Positions 8,732 through 18,095 of a stretch of 64,000 bases of DNA are shown here, piece after piece (the first letter of the stretch is position 1; each line of letters begins with the position of its first letter). The stretch is from positions 16,589 through 80,588 of the IMG/VR virus record IMGVR_UViG_3300027387_000003; one strand, given 5' to 3'. This stretch comes from a virus. The notes under the pieces were generated by a model. That model had not been told where the DNA came from. It saw only the letters and a list, made by a program, of their open reading frames with translations, and ran no database searches. Made by a program: the position numbers and the translations under genes.

Positions 8732-8890
8732 ATGCCCGAGAATAAGAAAATAGACAAAGCGTCTGATATCGAATTCCGCGAGCAGATAACAGAAAACATC
8801 CCTGGAGAAATTGCCAGTCGTATAGTGTGGACTGGAGCTTTAGCATCGTATCTTGTAGGGAAGAAGCTTCGTGCAAAAAGACATAAATAG
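8732..8890 (+). CDS. Small hypothetical protein
   Basis: 52 residues with SD GGAG eight bases before the ATG. Acidic/basic helix then a hydrophobic stretch (IVWTGALASYLVG) and a Lys/Arg-rich end, which could be a membrane-tethered or peripheral segment. Overlaps the start of the next gene by 20 bases. Function unknown. Confidence 0.5.
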   Translation: MPENKKIDKASDIEFREQITENIPGEIASRIVWTGALASYLVGKKLRAKRHK

Positions 8891-9206
8891 TTCTGAAGAG
8901 CTCGCTACTCTTTACGCTGAGTCTGCTGCCAAAGAGCTTACTTTGGAGCTTCGAGACCTGGCAGTAGCTGCAGGATGGCCTGCTGATGTGGCTCGTTCCC
9001 TTTCCGTTGTTTTAAGTAACGGCAGTTTAAATATAGATTATCCAGAAAACATGGATAAAAGAATCCAAGATTTAGAGTACGGCAATTCTCAAACCCCTCC
9101 TAAGAGCGTGTTAAGAAAGTTCATGTATCGCACAGAGGGTGTTGCTTCAGCCATTTTAGGTGGAGAAGTGTTAGACCAAATCGTCATGGAAGCTGAGGTG
9201 TTCTAA
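8871..9206 (+). CDS. Putative neck / head-tail joining protein
   Basis: 111 residues with a GTG start preceded by AGGGAAG. Mostly helical, with a short linker in the middle. Coupled to the next gene by TAATG, which itself precedes the sheath. By order (neck proteins upstream of sheath in myoviruses) a head-completion role is plausible but the sequence is not diagnostic. Confidence 0.5.
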   Translation: MQKDINSSEELATLYAESAAKELTLELRDLAVAAGWPADVARSLSVVLSNGSLNIDYPENMDKRIQDLEYGNSQTPPKSVLRKFMYRTEGVASAILGGEVLDQIVMEAEVF

Positions 9207-9838
9207 TGGGTAACCCGTTTATTGTTGCTGAAGACCTGGCTTTAAAAAGCCATGTTCAAGGCATGCTTGTAGGGGACGAAAAAAACGCCGAACGCCCAGT
9301 AAAGGTGTGGTTTGGATACCCTGATGTTGAAGTACGTGCACAAGAATTCCCGTTTGTAACAATTGACCTTATTGATGTAATCCCTGCAAATGACCGCCAA
9401 AACTCTGGCTACCTATACGACACTGATAATAGGGGAACAGTGGCTCCAGAAGCTGGGTTTACCTATGTATATGAGATACCAGTTGCTTACGACCTTGTGT
9501 ATCAAGTAACAACATACGCTCGTAATCCTCGCCATGATAGAGCTTTGCTTTATCAGATGTTTAATAAGTTTCCATCTAAATACGGAAAGATAGCTGTGCC
9601 AAATGAACTTGGCACAGAAATTGGCTATCGTTCTATGTTCGTAGATGGATTTGTAAAACGTGATGCAGTAGACGGTGAAACAGGTAATCGCCGTACTCTT
9701 CGTAACGTTTACACAGTACGAGTGGTTAGTGAAATGACCCCATCAGTAGCTGCTAAAAAGCTATCTACTGTTGAGGAAATTATTATTAACCTTCCTCAAA
9801 ACAATTCGTATATCCCTTCCGTCTACGAAATCTTGTAA
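9206..9838 (+). CDS. Putative tail completion / tail terminator protein
   Basis: 210 residues of alpha/beta type: WFGYPDVEVRAQEFPFVTIDLIDV, later VYQVTTYARNPRHDRALLYQMFNKFP and a beta C-terminus. This layout resembles tail-terminator proteins that cap the tube, and the gene sits immediately before the sheath. Contains YLYDTDNRGTVAPEAGF as an inserted loop. Inferred from position and architecture. Confidence 0.55.
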   Translation: MGNPFIVAEDLALKSHVQGMLVGDEKNAERPVKVWFGYPDVEVRAQEFPFVTIDLIDVIPANDRQNSGYLYDTDNRGTVAPEAGFTYVYEIPVAYDLVYQVTTYARNPRHDRALLYQMFNKFPSKYGKIAVPNELGTEIGYRSMFVDGFVKRDAVDGETGNRRTLRNVYTVRVVSEMTPSVAAKKLSTVEEIIINLPQNNSYIPSVYEIL

Positions 9839-9876
9839 CACATGTTCATTCTGTCTAACTTAAAGGAGATTATCTA

Positions 9877-11379
9877 ATGGCATTTCAACGCCCAGGGGTA
9901 TACGTCGAAGAGACACTAAACCCTATTCAACCAGTTGTTGGAGCTAACTCAGACTCTGTTGCTGCCTTTATTGGTGCAGCTGATAGAGGTCCAGTTGGTG
10001 TTCCAACTCTAGTAACATCTTGGAGCCAGTATGTTGCAGCATTTGGTTCTTGGAACTCAGTAGCAAGCAACGACTTGCCACTTGGTGTCTATATGTATTT
10101 CTCAAACGGTGGAAACCAAGCGTACATTGTACGTGCAGCAAACGCTGCAGTTTTAGCAACACGTTCATTAAATGACCGTGCTGTAAGCCCGTCAGCAACA
10201 TTAACAATTGCAGCTAACAGCCCAGGTGCATGGGGAAATAACCTAAACGTTAGTATTGTTAACTCTATTACTACAGGTTATTTTGATTTAATTGTGTACG
10301 CTGGTGGAACAACAGACTCTAACGTTGTTGAGCGTTTTACAGACCTTAGCATGACACTTTCTGATAACCGTTACGCAATTACATCTGTAAACGCTTCCTC
10401 ACAGTATGTAAGACTAACTGACCTTAACTCAGGTAACACAGGAGCTACACGTAACCCAGCAGTAGTAACCAACCAAGCACTAGCATCAGGTTCAAATGGA
10501 AATGCAATTGCTGGGTCTGACTACTCAACTGCAGCAGCTACCTTAGATACCGTTCTACAATCTTTGGTACTTAACGCTCCAGGAGTAACTGCAGCAGCTA
10601 CTGTAAATATTTTGATTAACTATGCGGCTAGCCGTGAAGATGTGTTTGTAGTAATCGATGGTCAAGATACCACCCCAGCTACACAGCTAGCGCTTGCTGC
10701 TACCTATACACCTTCTTCACTTGCAGCTGTTTACTACCCAGCATTAGTAATTGCAGACCCAACAGTCACTATTGGCTCAGCAGCTGGTTTAACAAAAACT
10801 GTTGGTGCTGGAGCTGCTGTAGCTGGATTAATTGCTGCAACTGATTCAGTACGTGGAGTTTTCAAAGCTCCTGCTGGTTTGCAGGCTCGTCTTGCTGGCG
10901 TTGTTTCTGCTCGTCAGCTTACAAATGCAAACCTTGACGCTCTTAACTCAGCTGCTGCTCCAGTAAATGCAATTAAGTTTGTACCTGGTAACGGCTATGT
11001 AGTTATGGGCGCACGTACTCTTAAGGCTGGTTACGTGGATAAGTACGTACCAGTACGTCGCACACTTATCTACCTACGTAAGTCTCTTACAGACCTAACA
11101 CAATTTGCAATCTTTGAGCCAAATGACGAAGCTCTATGGCGTCGAATTGATGCAACTCTTGAAGGGTTCTTAACAGCATTTTGGGCAGAAGGCGGCCTTC
11201 GTGGCGCAACTCCTGACTCAGCGTTCTTCATTAAAATCGATGGGGAAAACAATCCTCAGTATTTGATTGACAATGGAGAAGTGCATATTGAAGTTGGTGT
11301 TGCTTTGCAGCGTCCAGCGGAATTCATTGTAATTAAAATTGGTCAGTTTGACGGTGGAACCACCGTTACTGTGGCGTAA
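9877..11379 (+). CDS. Contractile tail sheath protein
   Basis: 500 residues, SD AAGGAG before the ATG. The N-terminus PGVYVEETLNPIQPVVG and SVAAFIGAADRGPVGVPTL are hallmarks of phage tail sheath subunits, as are the C-terminal LRGATPDSAFFIKID and PAEFIVIKIGQF, which form the conserved core joining neighbouring subunits. The middle part (residues ~90-300) is the variable outward-facing domain. This protein contracts around the tube at infection and defines the phage as myovirus type. Length is in the usual range. Confidence 0.97.
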   Translation: MAFQRPGVYVEETLNPIQPVVGANSDSVAAFIGAADRGPVGVPTLVTSWSQYVAAFGSWNSVASNDLPLGVYMYFSNGGNQAYIVRAANAAVLATRSLNDRAVSPSATLTIAANSPGAWGNNLNVSIVNSITTGYFDLIVYAGGTTDSNVVERFTDLSMTLSDNRYAITSVNASSQYVRLTDLNSGNTGATRNPAVVTNQALASGSNGNAIAGSDYSTAAATLDTVLQSLVLNAPGVTAAATVNILINYAASREDVFVVIDGQDTTPATQLALAATYTPSSLAAVYYPALVIADPTVTIGSAAGLTKTVGAGAAVAGLIAATDSVRGVFKAPAGLQARLAGVVSARQLTNANLDALNSAAAPVNAIKFVPGNGYVVMGARTLKAGYVDKYVPVRRTLIYLRKSLTDLTQFAIFEPNDEALWRRIDATLEGFLTAFWAEGGLRGATPDSAFFIKIDGENNPQYLIDNGEVHIEVGVALQRPAEFIVIKIGQFDGGTTVTVA

Positions 11380-11393
11380 AGGAGACCCAATAA

Positions 11394-12101
11394 ATGCCAA
11401 ATCAAGCTAGTATCATAAATCGCTTCTCTACATTAGCGTCTGACCCACTTCGTTCGTTTAGGTTTTACGCGGACTTTGTGCCACATAAGGGACAAGATGT
11501 ATTTGATAAGCGAATCCTTAATCAAAACAGTGCAAAGCTTCCTACCACAGGTAAGTCTGAAGGTTGGATTGGTGGCTTCAGCCAGATTTCTGGTCTAAGC
11601 ATTAATACCCAATCTATCCAGTATCGTGAAGGCGGCTACAACACCACTGTTCATCAGATTCCTGGTATGACCACATTCACACCTATCACTTTCCAGCGTG
11701 GAGTTATCTACGGTAACGACCAAGCTCAAACATGGATGCGCGGTCTTTTTGGCGCAGTGTCAGGAGAAGGTCTTCGTACCGCTACTAACGCAAAGAGCTT
11801 CCGTGTAGATATTAATATCTATGTAATGGACCACCTAAGCGGTCCAGGTGCAAGCGATAAGAACGTTGAAAAGATGGTCTTTAAAGTTCACAACGCTTGG
11901 ATTTCTACACTTAACTACACAGACCTAAATGCTGCTGACGGAGCGATTCTTTTTGAATCTATGTCAGTTGTACACGAAGGTTTGTCAGTTTCATATACAC
12001 AAGGTGGAATTGGAACAACGGGTTCAAGTACAGGTTCTAGCGGTAGCAGCGGCGGTAGCAGCGGTGGCGGCAGTGGTCGTCCTTCTTACCGACCAGTATA
12101 A
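11394..12101 (+). CDS. Tail tube protein (T4 gp19-like)
   Basis: 235 residues. FRFYADF near the start, GGFSQISGLSINTQSIQYREGG and TFTPITFQRGVIYGND are typical of the gp19/Hcp-like tube family, which stacks as hexamers inside the sheath. The last ~25 residues are a Ser/Gly-rich tail (GSSTGSSGSSGG) that is likely disordered and unusual for a tube protein. Follows the sheath by 14 bases with SD AAAGGAG. Confidence 0.95.
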   Translation: MPNQASIINRFSTLASDPLRSFRFYADFVPHKGQDVFDKRILNQNSAKLPTTGKSEGWIGGFSQISGLSINTQSIQYREGGYNTTVHQIPGMTTFTPITFQRGVIYGNDQAQTWMRGLFGAVSGEGLRTATNAKSFRVDINIYVMDHLSGPGASDKNVEKMVFKVHNAWISTLNYTDLNAADGAILFESMSVVHEGLSVSYTQGGIGTTGSSTGSSGSSGGSSGGGSGRPSYRPV

Positions 12102-12132
12102 TAAAAGCATTAAAAACTAAAAGGAGAATAAT

Positions 12133-12927
12133 ATGGCAGAAATCATTACAGATGCACAGCTAATCGAACAATTTGCAGCTCAGGCAATGGAGGAGCCCGC
12201 GGCGGTCATTAAGACGCGGGCACCTTCAGAGTCAGAAGTAAAACTTCCAGGAGGTCATATTGACCAAAATGGGGAGCTTCACATGACAGCAGAGGTTAGA
12301 GAACTTACTGGAGCGGATGAAGAGGCAGTGGCTAAAGCTGGTTCTTCAGGCAAAGCTCTTAATGTTCTTTTAGCAAGAGGTTTAGTAAAGATTGGACCTA
12401 ACAAAGCTACTAACGATGACTTAGACACATTGCTGTCTGGAGACAGAGATGCAATCCTTCTAGGTGTTCGACGAGTAACTTTTGGTCAAACTACTGAACT
12501 AATGGTTCGTTGTAGCCACTGTTCAGATGAGCACACTACAACCCTAGATTTATCATCTGATGTTCCAACTACTTATTTAAAAGATGCAGTAGAAGATAGA
12601 ACATGGGATATGGAAACAAAGTCTGGGGTAGTTACCGTAGCTCTACCTAACGGTATTACACAAAAGCGATTGATGGAGAACTATGACAAGACTCCAGCTG
12701 AGCTTAATACCTTACTACTATCTGGATGCATTGTTTCACTAGACGGATACCCATCAGTAGGTTCAGGAACAGCTTTGTCTTTAGGCATGGCTGACAGAAA
12801 CAGAATTGTAGATGAAATCCTTAAGCGCAACCCAGGCCCTCGCCTTGGGGAGGTGACCAAGGCTTGTAAGGCATGTGGAGAAGAAATCTTCCTACCACTG
12901 TCCTTGTTAGATTTGTTTCGTCTATAG
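12133..12927 (+). CDS. gp26-like tail/baseplate assembly protein with zinc ribbon
   Basis: 264 residues, located between the tube and tape-measure genes where tail assembly chaperones normally sit. It has two Cys pairs (CSHC about residue 134-137, CKAC about 245-248) forming a probable zinc ribbon, and ends LSLLDLFRL. Paired Cys motifs and such an ending are seen in the T4 gp26-like baseplate hub/assembly family. The reading frame ends at TAG, but an in-phase continuation exists in the +1 frame (next entry), so a longer frameshifted product is likely. SD AAAGGAG precedes the ATG. Confidence 0.75.
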   Translation: MAEIITDAQLIEQFAAQAMEEPAAVIKTRAPSESEVKLPGGHIDQNGELHMTAEVRELTGADEEAVAKAGSSGKALNVLLARGLVKIGPNKATNDDLDTLLSGDRDAILLGVRRVTFGQTTELMVRCSHCSDEHTTTLDLSSDVPTTYLKDAVEDRTWDMETKSGVVTVALPNGITQKRLMENYDKTPAELNTLLLSGCIVSLDGYPSVGSGTALSLGMADRNRIVDEILKRNPGPRLGEVTKACKACGEEIFLPLSLLDLFRL

Positions 12928-13072
12928 CGAAGCTGATTACGAAGAACTGTTAGACCAGTTTGAAGTTCTCACAAGAACTTTTACGGGTTGGACACTTTCA
13001 GACATACGTGCACTATCAGTTAGAGAAAGAGCTAACTGGATGGAGCGCTCTAAGAGAACGGTTAGGAGGTAA
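12911..13072 (+). CDS. Probable +1 frameshift extension of the tail assembly protein
   Basis: No ATG, GTG or TTG begins this frame, yet it encodes about 53 coherent residues (FVYSEADYEELLDQFEVL then FTGWTLSDIRALSVRERANW) ending just before the tape-measure gene. The upstream frame ends DLFRL-stop; shifting +1 at TTT-CGT gives DLF-V-Y-S-E. A UUU codon slipping onto UUC would be a simple mechanism. Fusion of two tail chaperone forms by frameshifting just before the tape measure is a known phage arrangement (lambda G/GT). The precise slip site is inferred. Confidence 0.6.
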   Translation: MCFVYSEADYEELLDQFEVLTRTFTGWTLSDIRALSVRERANWMERSKRTVRR

Positions 13073-13077
13073 GGCAG

Positions 13078-15312
13078 TTGCTTAATTTACCAAGCGGTAA
13101 AGCTGGCTCGGTTATCTCTGATATTGCATCAGGTATATCCCAGTTAAGACAACAGATGCAGGGTCTTAAACAAGACACTAGCGGATGGGTAAACACCTTA
13201 GGCGGAGCCACCTCTAAATTCGGTTCAACTGCTGGGGGAGCTACTAACCAAGTAGCGCCATACCCAAAATTTAGCGTTGACGCTGACGGTGTTGTTAATT
13301 ACCAGGGAACAACAAGCGGTAATACAGGCCTAGTTTTTCAGCAGAATGCTTTACAACCTTACGTTAATCCAACCTATGCAGCGCCACCACCAACTGGAAG
13401 AACACCTTCGGGTGGCGGGGGTGATTATCGAGCTGCCATGGCTGCGGGAGCACTTGGTGGTATGCAGGCAATGCCTGGTACAAAAGAGTCTGTTGATTAT
13501 CAGCTTGCTCTTAGTCGTATGGTTTTTTACCAGCAAGCTCCTAACGCAACTGCTGGTAGTGGAAGTATCTTTAGTCGCCTTGGTATAGGTAAGGGTGACC
13601 CAGGAAGAGCTGGCGCACGTATTGCTGCAGAGCAACTGATGGCTGGTGGAACTGCAACTAATAAATTTGATGCGGTTAATGCTTACGCTACAGCAGCTCA
13701 GTACGGTTTGTCTGGACCTAACATGCAACAGATGATGATGGGCAATGCTGCTATGTCTAACCTTACTCCTGGTATTGGACTTGAAGGTTCCACACGTGCC
13801 TACGGAGCTATGCAGCAAGCGCGTAACGTTAACATGCTTCGCGGTATTGGTATCAAGATTCGTGGTGAAGATGGTTCTATGAAACCTATGCCACAAATCA
13901 TTGATGAGATTTGGCGCAAGCTTAACCGTGAAAAAATTGGTGGAGCTGCCCTTAGCGTAGAAGATGTTCGTATCTCTTTACAGCCTGGTAATGCTCTTGC
14001 TTCTATGCTTGACCAGTACTTTGGCAATGACCCACTACTTCGTAAGCAAGTAGAGGATGGTCTTATCTTTAAAGCTCGTACTGGTGGCGGAGCCATCAAG
14101 AGCGGTGCGGAAGGTAAACGAGCAGCTGAACAAGCTGGTGCTACTACTGCCGCTGTATCATCTTTGTCTAATAGAACTGCAGAAGCATCTAAAACGCTTG
14201 GTCAAACAGCTGATGCTAACGCTGCTGGGTTTACTCAAGCTAACAATGTTATTAAAACTATAACTGGAATTGTAAATCTTTTTGATAGAATTACTGGAGT
14301 ACTAAAGCTAAGCGGGCTCTTTAAAGGATTTGCAGACACTATTGCAAGTGCTGGAAACTTTGCATTTGCTGGCCCAGCTGGAGTTGTCAGTGCTCTTGGA
14401 GGATTGTTTAAAGCCGAGGGTGGACCCGTAGCAGGAAAGTCTCCGTACATTGTAGGTGAGCGTGGACCTGAGCTCTTTGTTCCTAAGACTGACGGAAAGA
14501 TTGTTCCTAACCACGAGCTAGCAAACTACCCGTTCCGTGCTGGTGGCGGTGGCGTAAAAGCTGGGGGATATGGACTAGGGGATAAATCTAGCCCAGAAGA
14601 TTGGGCTAAAGCAATGCTAAGAGCTTTGGGTGCCCCAGAAAAACAAGACTCTATTGATGCTCTAAAGACCTGGGCTAGATTTGAGGGTGGACACTTTTCA
14701 AACAACGGAAACCACGGAGCTAGATTTAATCCATTAAATACAAGTTTGAAACTCCCAGGCTCTGGCCCTATGAGCGAGAAGAATAAACTTGTTCAAAGAT
14801 ATCAAAACTGGGACCAAGGTATTGACGCTGCTGTAAAAACTCTTACAGGAAACAGGGCAGATGAACGTGGTTACTCTGCAATTGTTGAAGCACTTCGCAA
14901 GGGTGCCGATAAAGATGCAATCCTTGCTGCAGTAAATAAATCTGCTTGGGTACATGGAGAAGGAAAAAATAGTAACTACAAGTTTGCAGGCTCTAGCTCT
15001 AAGTATGATGTTGACTTTAAACCTGGTAGTAGCTCAACAGTGTTTAATAACGGAAACAGCGAAAGCAGCGGAAGAGTAACTTTGCGCTCTTTGATGGAAA
15101 GAGAAAAAGAAAGTACAAAAACTTTGCTAGCTGATTTAACAAAAAATATGGGAGAGTTCAATAAGAGCTCAAGCGCGTCTACTGGTCACACCTATAACTA
15201 TGGGGGAGTTCAAATTAAGATTGATGGAAGTACTAACCCTAACGATACTGCTGCAGCTCTGAAGGCAGCTTTATCAAGTCAAGATACTATTTCAAAGGCG
15301 GCTAAATTCTAA
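13078..15312 (+). CDS. Tail tape measure protein with lysozyme-like C-terminal region
   Basis: 744 residues from a TTG start with SD AGGAGGT. Long Ala/Gln-rich helical part, hydrophobic segment near residues 405-445, then the motif AEGGPVAGKSPYIVGERGPELF, common near the end of tape measure proteins. Residues ~500-640 (WARFEGG, FNPLNTS, YQNWDQGIDAAVKTL, YSAIVEALRKG) resemble small peptidoglycan-degrading transglycosylase-like domains found in actinobacterial phage tail proteins. The protein would set tail length and help cross the cell wall. It is short for a tape measure, implying a tail near 110 nm if all of it were measured in the usual helical ratio. Confidence 0.85.
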   Translation: MLNLPSGKAGSVISDIASGISQLRQQMQGLKQDTSGWVNTLGGATSKFGSTAGGATNQVAPYPKFSVDADGVVNYQGTTSGNTGLVFQQNALQPYVNPTYAAPPPTGRTPSGGGGDYRAAMAAGALGGMQAMPGTKESVDYQLALSRMVFYQQAPNATAGSGSIFSRLGIGKGDPGRAGARIAAEQLMAGGTATNKFDAVNAYATAAQYGLSGPNMQQMMMGNAAMSNLTPGIGLEGSTRAYGAMQQARNVNMLRGIGIKIRGEDGSMKPMPQIIDEIWRKLNREKIGGAALSVEDVRISLQPGNALASMLDQYFGNDPLLRKQVEDGLIFKARTGGGAIKSGAEGKRAAEQAGATTAAVSSLSNRTAEASKTLGQTADANAAGFTQANNVIKTITGIVNLFDRITGVLKLSGLFKGFADTIASAGNFAFAGPAGVVSALGGLFKAEGGPVAGKSPYIVGERGPELFVPKTDGKIVPNHELANYPFRAGGGGVKAGGYGLGDKSSPEDWAKAMLRALGAPEKQDSIDALKTWARFEGGHFSNNGNHGARFNPLNTSLKLPGSGPMSEKNKLVQRYQNWDQGIDAAVKTLTGNRADERGYSAIVEALRKGADKDAILAAVNKSAWVHGEGKNSNYKFAGSSSKYDVDFKPGSSSTVFNNGNSESSGRVTLRSLMEREKESTKTLLADLTKNMGEFNKSSSASTGHTYNYGGVQIKIDGSTNPNDTAAALKAALSSQDTISKAAKF

Positions 15313-16481
15313 TGGCTGGACTATTTAAAAGACCGACTCCAAATAAAAAAACTTCTGCTGTAGCACCAAAGCCACCTAATGTTGGTGCAAGCGTTGGTAG
15401 AGGCTACCAACGCTTTGGTCAAAACCCTGGTATTAACACTAACCCGTCCCCAGCTGGGCCTGCGCAACCTAGAGGAAACACAACCATAAAAGACCCTGTA
15501 ACTAAAATAAAACAGGACCCACCAAAAAACAAAAATACAAGAGGCTCAACTATAACTGCGAGAAATCGCAAGTCTCGTCCTGACCTAGATACTAATTGGA
15601 ACTTACCGCCTTGCGCTGCAAGCCTTCCAGTAAGAGCTGTAGAGGTAGTTGGTTACGAAACCGTTTTTAGTCAAGACTTAGCTAGCATGCATAGATACCG
15701 CAGAGGAGCTATTTGGTTTTACGACACTGGTGCAGGCGTATCTAGTGTGGACAGTTCTGGTAACGTGCAGAATGCTGGCGACGCTGTTGAGGAGAAATAC
15801 TCCGAAGATAAAGTCGCTAAACTTGGCTCAAAAGATAAAGACAAGATTCCTGAAAATGCATACGGTAAATATGGTTTTCAATTCTTATGGAATCCAGACC
15901 AGATTCAAGTATCTGTTGCTCGAAACATGGATGTAACTCCATCTAATGCTGACCGTTTACGCGGTGTGGCTGGAGCGTTTCCTGGACAAGAGTCTTTATC
16001 TTTTACTATTATTTTAGATAGAGTTAATGATTTTGCGTTGTTTAATCGTGCTGCTAATGGTGGAGCTGAAAAAGGCTCTAGAGTTGCTTACCCAACTTAC
16101 AGCAAAGAACTATTAAAACAGTATAAATACGGATTAGATGTTGAAGGTTCAGCAACAGAGTCTAAGGTTAAAAAGCTTTATGACCTACATACATATGGAA
16201 CTATGGCTGATTTAGAATACCTATTTAAATGTATTAATGGAACAGGTACAAACGCGGGTTCGTGGAAAACTCTTTTAGGTAAAGAGACCGCGGATATTGG
16301 ATTCTTGTCTCCAACTTTATTAGCTTTTAGATTTGGAGAAAACGCAAAGACAGCGCTTTCTTATGTTGGTTGGATTACAAACCTGTCTATTAGCCATACG
16401 ATGTTTACAGAAGAAATGATTCCTATCCGTACCTCAGTTAGCTTTAGTGTTGACTGTTTTGCTGGTTCTACAATTATCTAG
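15312..16481 (+). CDS. Baseplate/tail tip protein, family uncertain
   Basis: 389 residues, coupled by TAATG to the tape measure. The first ~95 residues are Pro/Lys/Asn-rich and disordered-looking. The core has YGFQFLWNPDQIQVSVARNMD and LSFTIILDRVNDFALFN, patterns of the baseplate proteins that sit next to LysM-type wedge proteins in contractile tails. Likely connects tube end to hub. Specific homology not certain. Confidence 0.6.
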   Translation: MAGLFKRPTPNKKTSAVAPKPPNVGASVGRGYQRFGQNPGINTNPSPAGPAQPRGNTTIKDPVTKIKQDPPKNKNTRGSTITARNRKSRPDLDTNWNLPPCAASLPVRAVEVVGYETVFSQDLASMHRYRRGAIWFYDTGAGVSSVDSSGNVQNAGDAVEEKYSEDKVAKLGSKDKDKIPENAYGKYGFQFLWNPDQIQVSVARNMDVTPSNADRLRGVAGAFPGQESLSFTIILDRVNDFALFNRAANGGAEKGSRVAYPTYSKELLKQYKYGLDVEGSATESKVKKLYDLHTYGTMADLEYLFKCINGTGTNAGSWKTLLGKETADIGFLSPTLLAFRFGENAKTALSYVGWITNLSISHTMFTEEMIPIRTSVSFSVDCFAGSTII

Positions 16482-16489
16482 GAGGCGTT

Positions 16490-16771
16490 GTGACTATTTA
16501 TTCAGGTTCTAGGTACGAGTACTCTCTTATTGATTTCTTTTCAACAAAAGAAAACGGGGATGAGAACCCAACTGTTTTTTACACAATGACTGACTTAGGC
16601 GTAGTTACATACGCTTCACATTATTATTTGGACGGTGAAAGGTTAGATACCCTAGCTTATAAGTACTACAAAACTCCATCGTTTTGGTGGGTAATTGCTG
16701 AGTTTAATCCAGAGATAAAAGACTTTACAAACATTCCAACTGGAACAATACTTAGGATTCCTAGTGTTTAG
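16490..16771 (+). CDS. LysM-type baseplate wedge protein (T4 gp53-like)
   Basis: 93 residues from a GTG start with SD GGAGGCG. The C-terminal half LDTLAYKYYKTPSFWWVIAEFNP...IPTGTILRIPS is a LysM-like fold as found in gp53-type wedge proteins and in contractile injection systems, where it helps join baseplate parts. Overlaps the hub gene by 8 bases. Confidence 0.85.
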   Translation: MTIYSGSRYEYSLIDFFSTKENGDENPTVFYTMTDLGVVTYASHYYLDGERLDTLAYKYYKTPSFWWVIAEFNPEIKDFTNIPTGTILRIPSV

Positions 16772-18095
16772 TTATATCTCAGTTAACTTTGAAGACTCTG
16801 TAGATTTTCCTAAAAGAGTATACAGCGCTACTTTGTATCAAAAAAACTATGAGCATGAAATGATGAGCATCATGTTTAGAGATTGGGATGTTGACTACGA
16901 CGTTGTAAAACCAGGGTCACCCGTATCTGTTAGCATTAAGGGAGCAACCTCTAGAAGAAATTTTTACGGGTACATTCATCACATTGAACCTAATAGAACT
17001 CCTGGAACTGCATTTACAGAAGTTGTTTTAATTGGTGGTTCTTTTCCTTTAAAGCAAGCTTCTCAAAAAGTTTATAGGGACCACACAGCTGACCAGGTGG
17101 TTAGAGACCTTGCTTCAAAGCACGGGCTTACTTATTACGGGGTGCCTCACCCACGTGTTTTTGAACAAATTTCACACACTGGAAGTACCGATTGGCAGAT
17201 GTTGGTACGACTAGCTAAACAAATTGGTTACACAATTAGAACCCAAAACACAGAGATTTACTTTGAACCTATGATGGAAGACTTTAAAAACTATAGAAGT
17301 GAAGCTTCTACACTTGTAATGAGAGACGAAAGCAGCACTGATGGGTCTAACCTGTACAGCTTCAAACCCATTATTAGTGAGTCAATATCATTTGATGGGG
17401 ACGACATGAAGGCTGCTCATGCAGTGCAGGGAGTGGACAGACTAGCAAAGTCTCCAATATCTATTACTAAACAAAAGCGACCTGCTAAAACAAAAGCTAT
17501 AACTCAATTTGAAATGTTTGACCGTTTTAATACAGCAATTGTTGCTCCTAATGCTGAGATAGCTGCGTATGAAGCCGAAGCGGCAGACCTACGTGCCTCT
17601 TTTCCATATAGAGCTTCTGCTATTGCTCTTGGAGAACCAGACCTACGACCTAACATGCCTGTATACCTAGAAGGCATTGGCTCTACTTACAGCGGTTACT
17701 GGGTAATCCTTAGTACTCAGCATAAGTTCATTGAAACAGAAACTAACGTATTTTCTTATGTAACTGAGTTATCTCTAGGTACAGACTCTTTAGGTAAAGC
17801 TGTAAGTTTTGGCGGGTCTTTGGTATCAGTGCCACCATCAACTAAGATAAGAAAAATTGACCCTGGAATTAAACAAACTAAAGTGGTTCCAAAGTCTAAA
17901 ATAATAAAAAATAACGTTGTATCAAATAAACGTAATACGGTAAGCTTTGGTAAGATAGGAAACAGAGCAAAACCAGTGGCTGGTGTTAGAGCCCCTTCTT
18001 TATGGAAAACAACAGCACCTGTTAAAAAGGTGACGTTTGTAGAGAAAAGAAGACCTCAAACGATTACTACAAGATTGCAAAAGAAAGCTAATTAA
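16764..18095 (+). CDS. Baseplate hub protein (gpD / gp27 / VgrG-core type)
   Basis: 443 residues. N-terminal beta domain followed by YIHHIEPNRTPGTAFTEVVLIGGSF and DHTADQVVRDLASKHGL, then FEQISHTGSTDWQMLVRLAKQIGY, the standard layout of hub proteins that form the trimeric platform for the spike. The last ~90 residues are basic and rich in Lys/Pro/Val, an extension beyond the usual hub core. Directly followed by the spike gene (TAATG overlap). Confidence 0.88.
   Translation: MFSYISVNFEDSVDFPKRVYSATLYQKNYEHEMMSIMFRDWDVDYDVVKPGSPVSVSIKGATSRRNFYGYIHHIEPNRTPGTAFTEVVLIGGSFPLKQASQKVYRDHTADQVVRDLASKHGLTYYGVPHPRVFEQISHTGSTDWQMLVRLAKQIGYTIRTQNTEIYFEPMMEDFKNYRSEASTLVMRDESSTDGSNLYSFKPIISESISFDGDDMKAAHAVQGVDRLAKSPISITKQKRPAKTKAITQFEMFDRFNTAIVAPNAEIAAYEAEAADLRASFPYRASAIALGEPDLRPNMPVYLEGIGSTYSGYWVILSTQHKFIETETNVFSYVTELSLGTDSLGKAVSFGGSLVSVPPSTKIRKIDPGIKQTKVVPKSKIIKNNVVSNKRNTVSFGKIGNRAKPVAGVRAPSLWKTTAPVKKVTFVEKRRPQTITTRLQKKAN

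Noticed and set aside
12911-13072. Independent small gene rather than a frameshift product
   Set aside because: No ATG, GTG or TTG starts this frame before its last third and no ribosome binding site is present.
13351-13896. Long open frame opposite the tape measure gene
   Set aside because: It lies entirely within a strong rightward gene, is rich in Ser/Thr/Cys/His from mirrored codons, and has no ribosome binding site.
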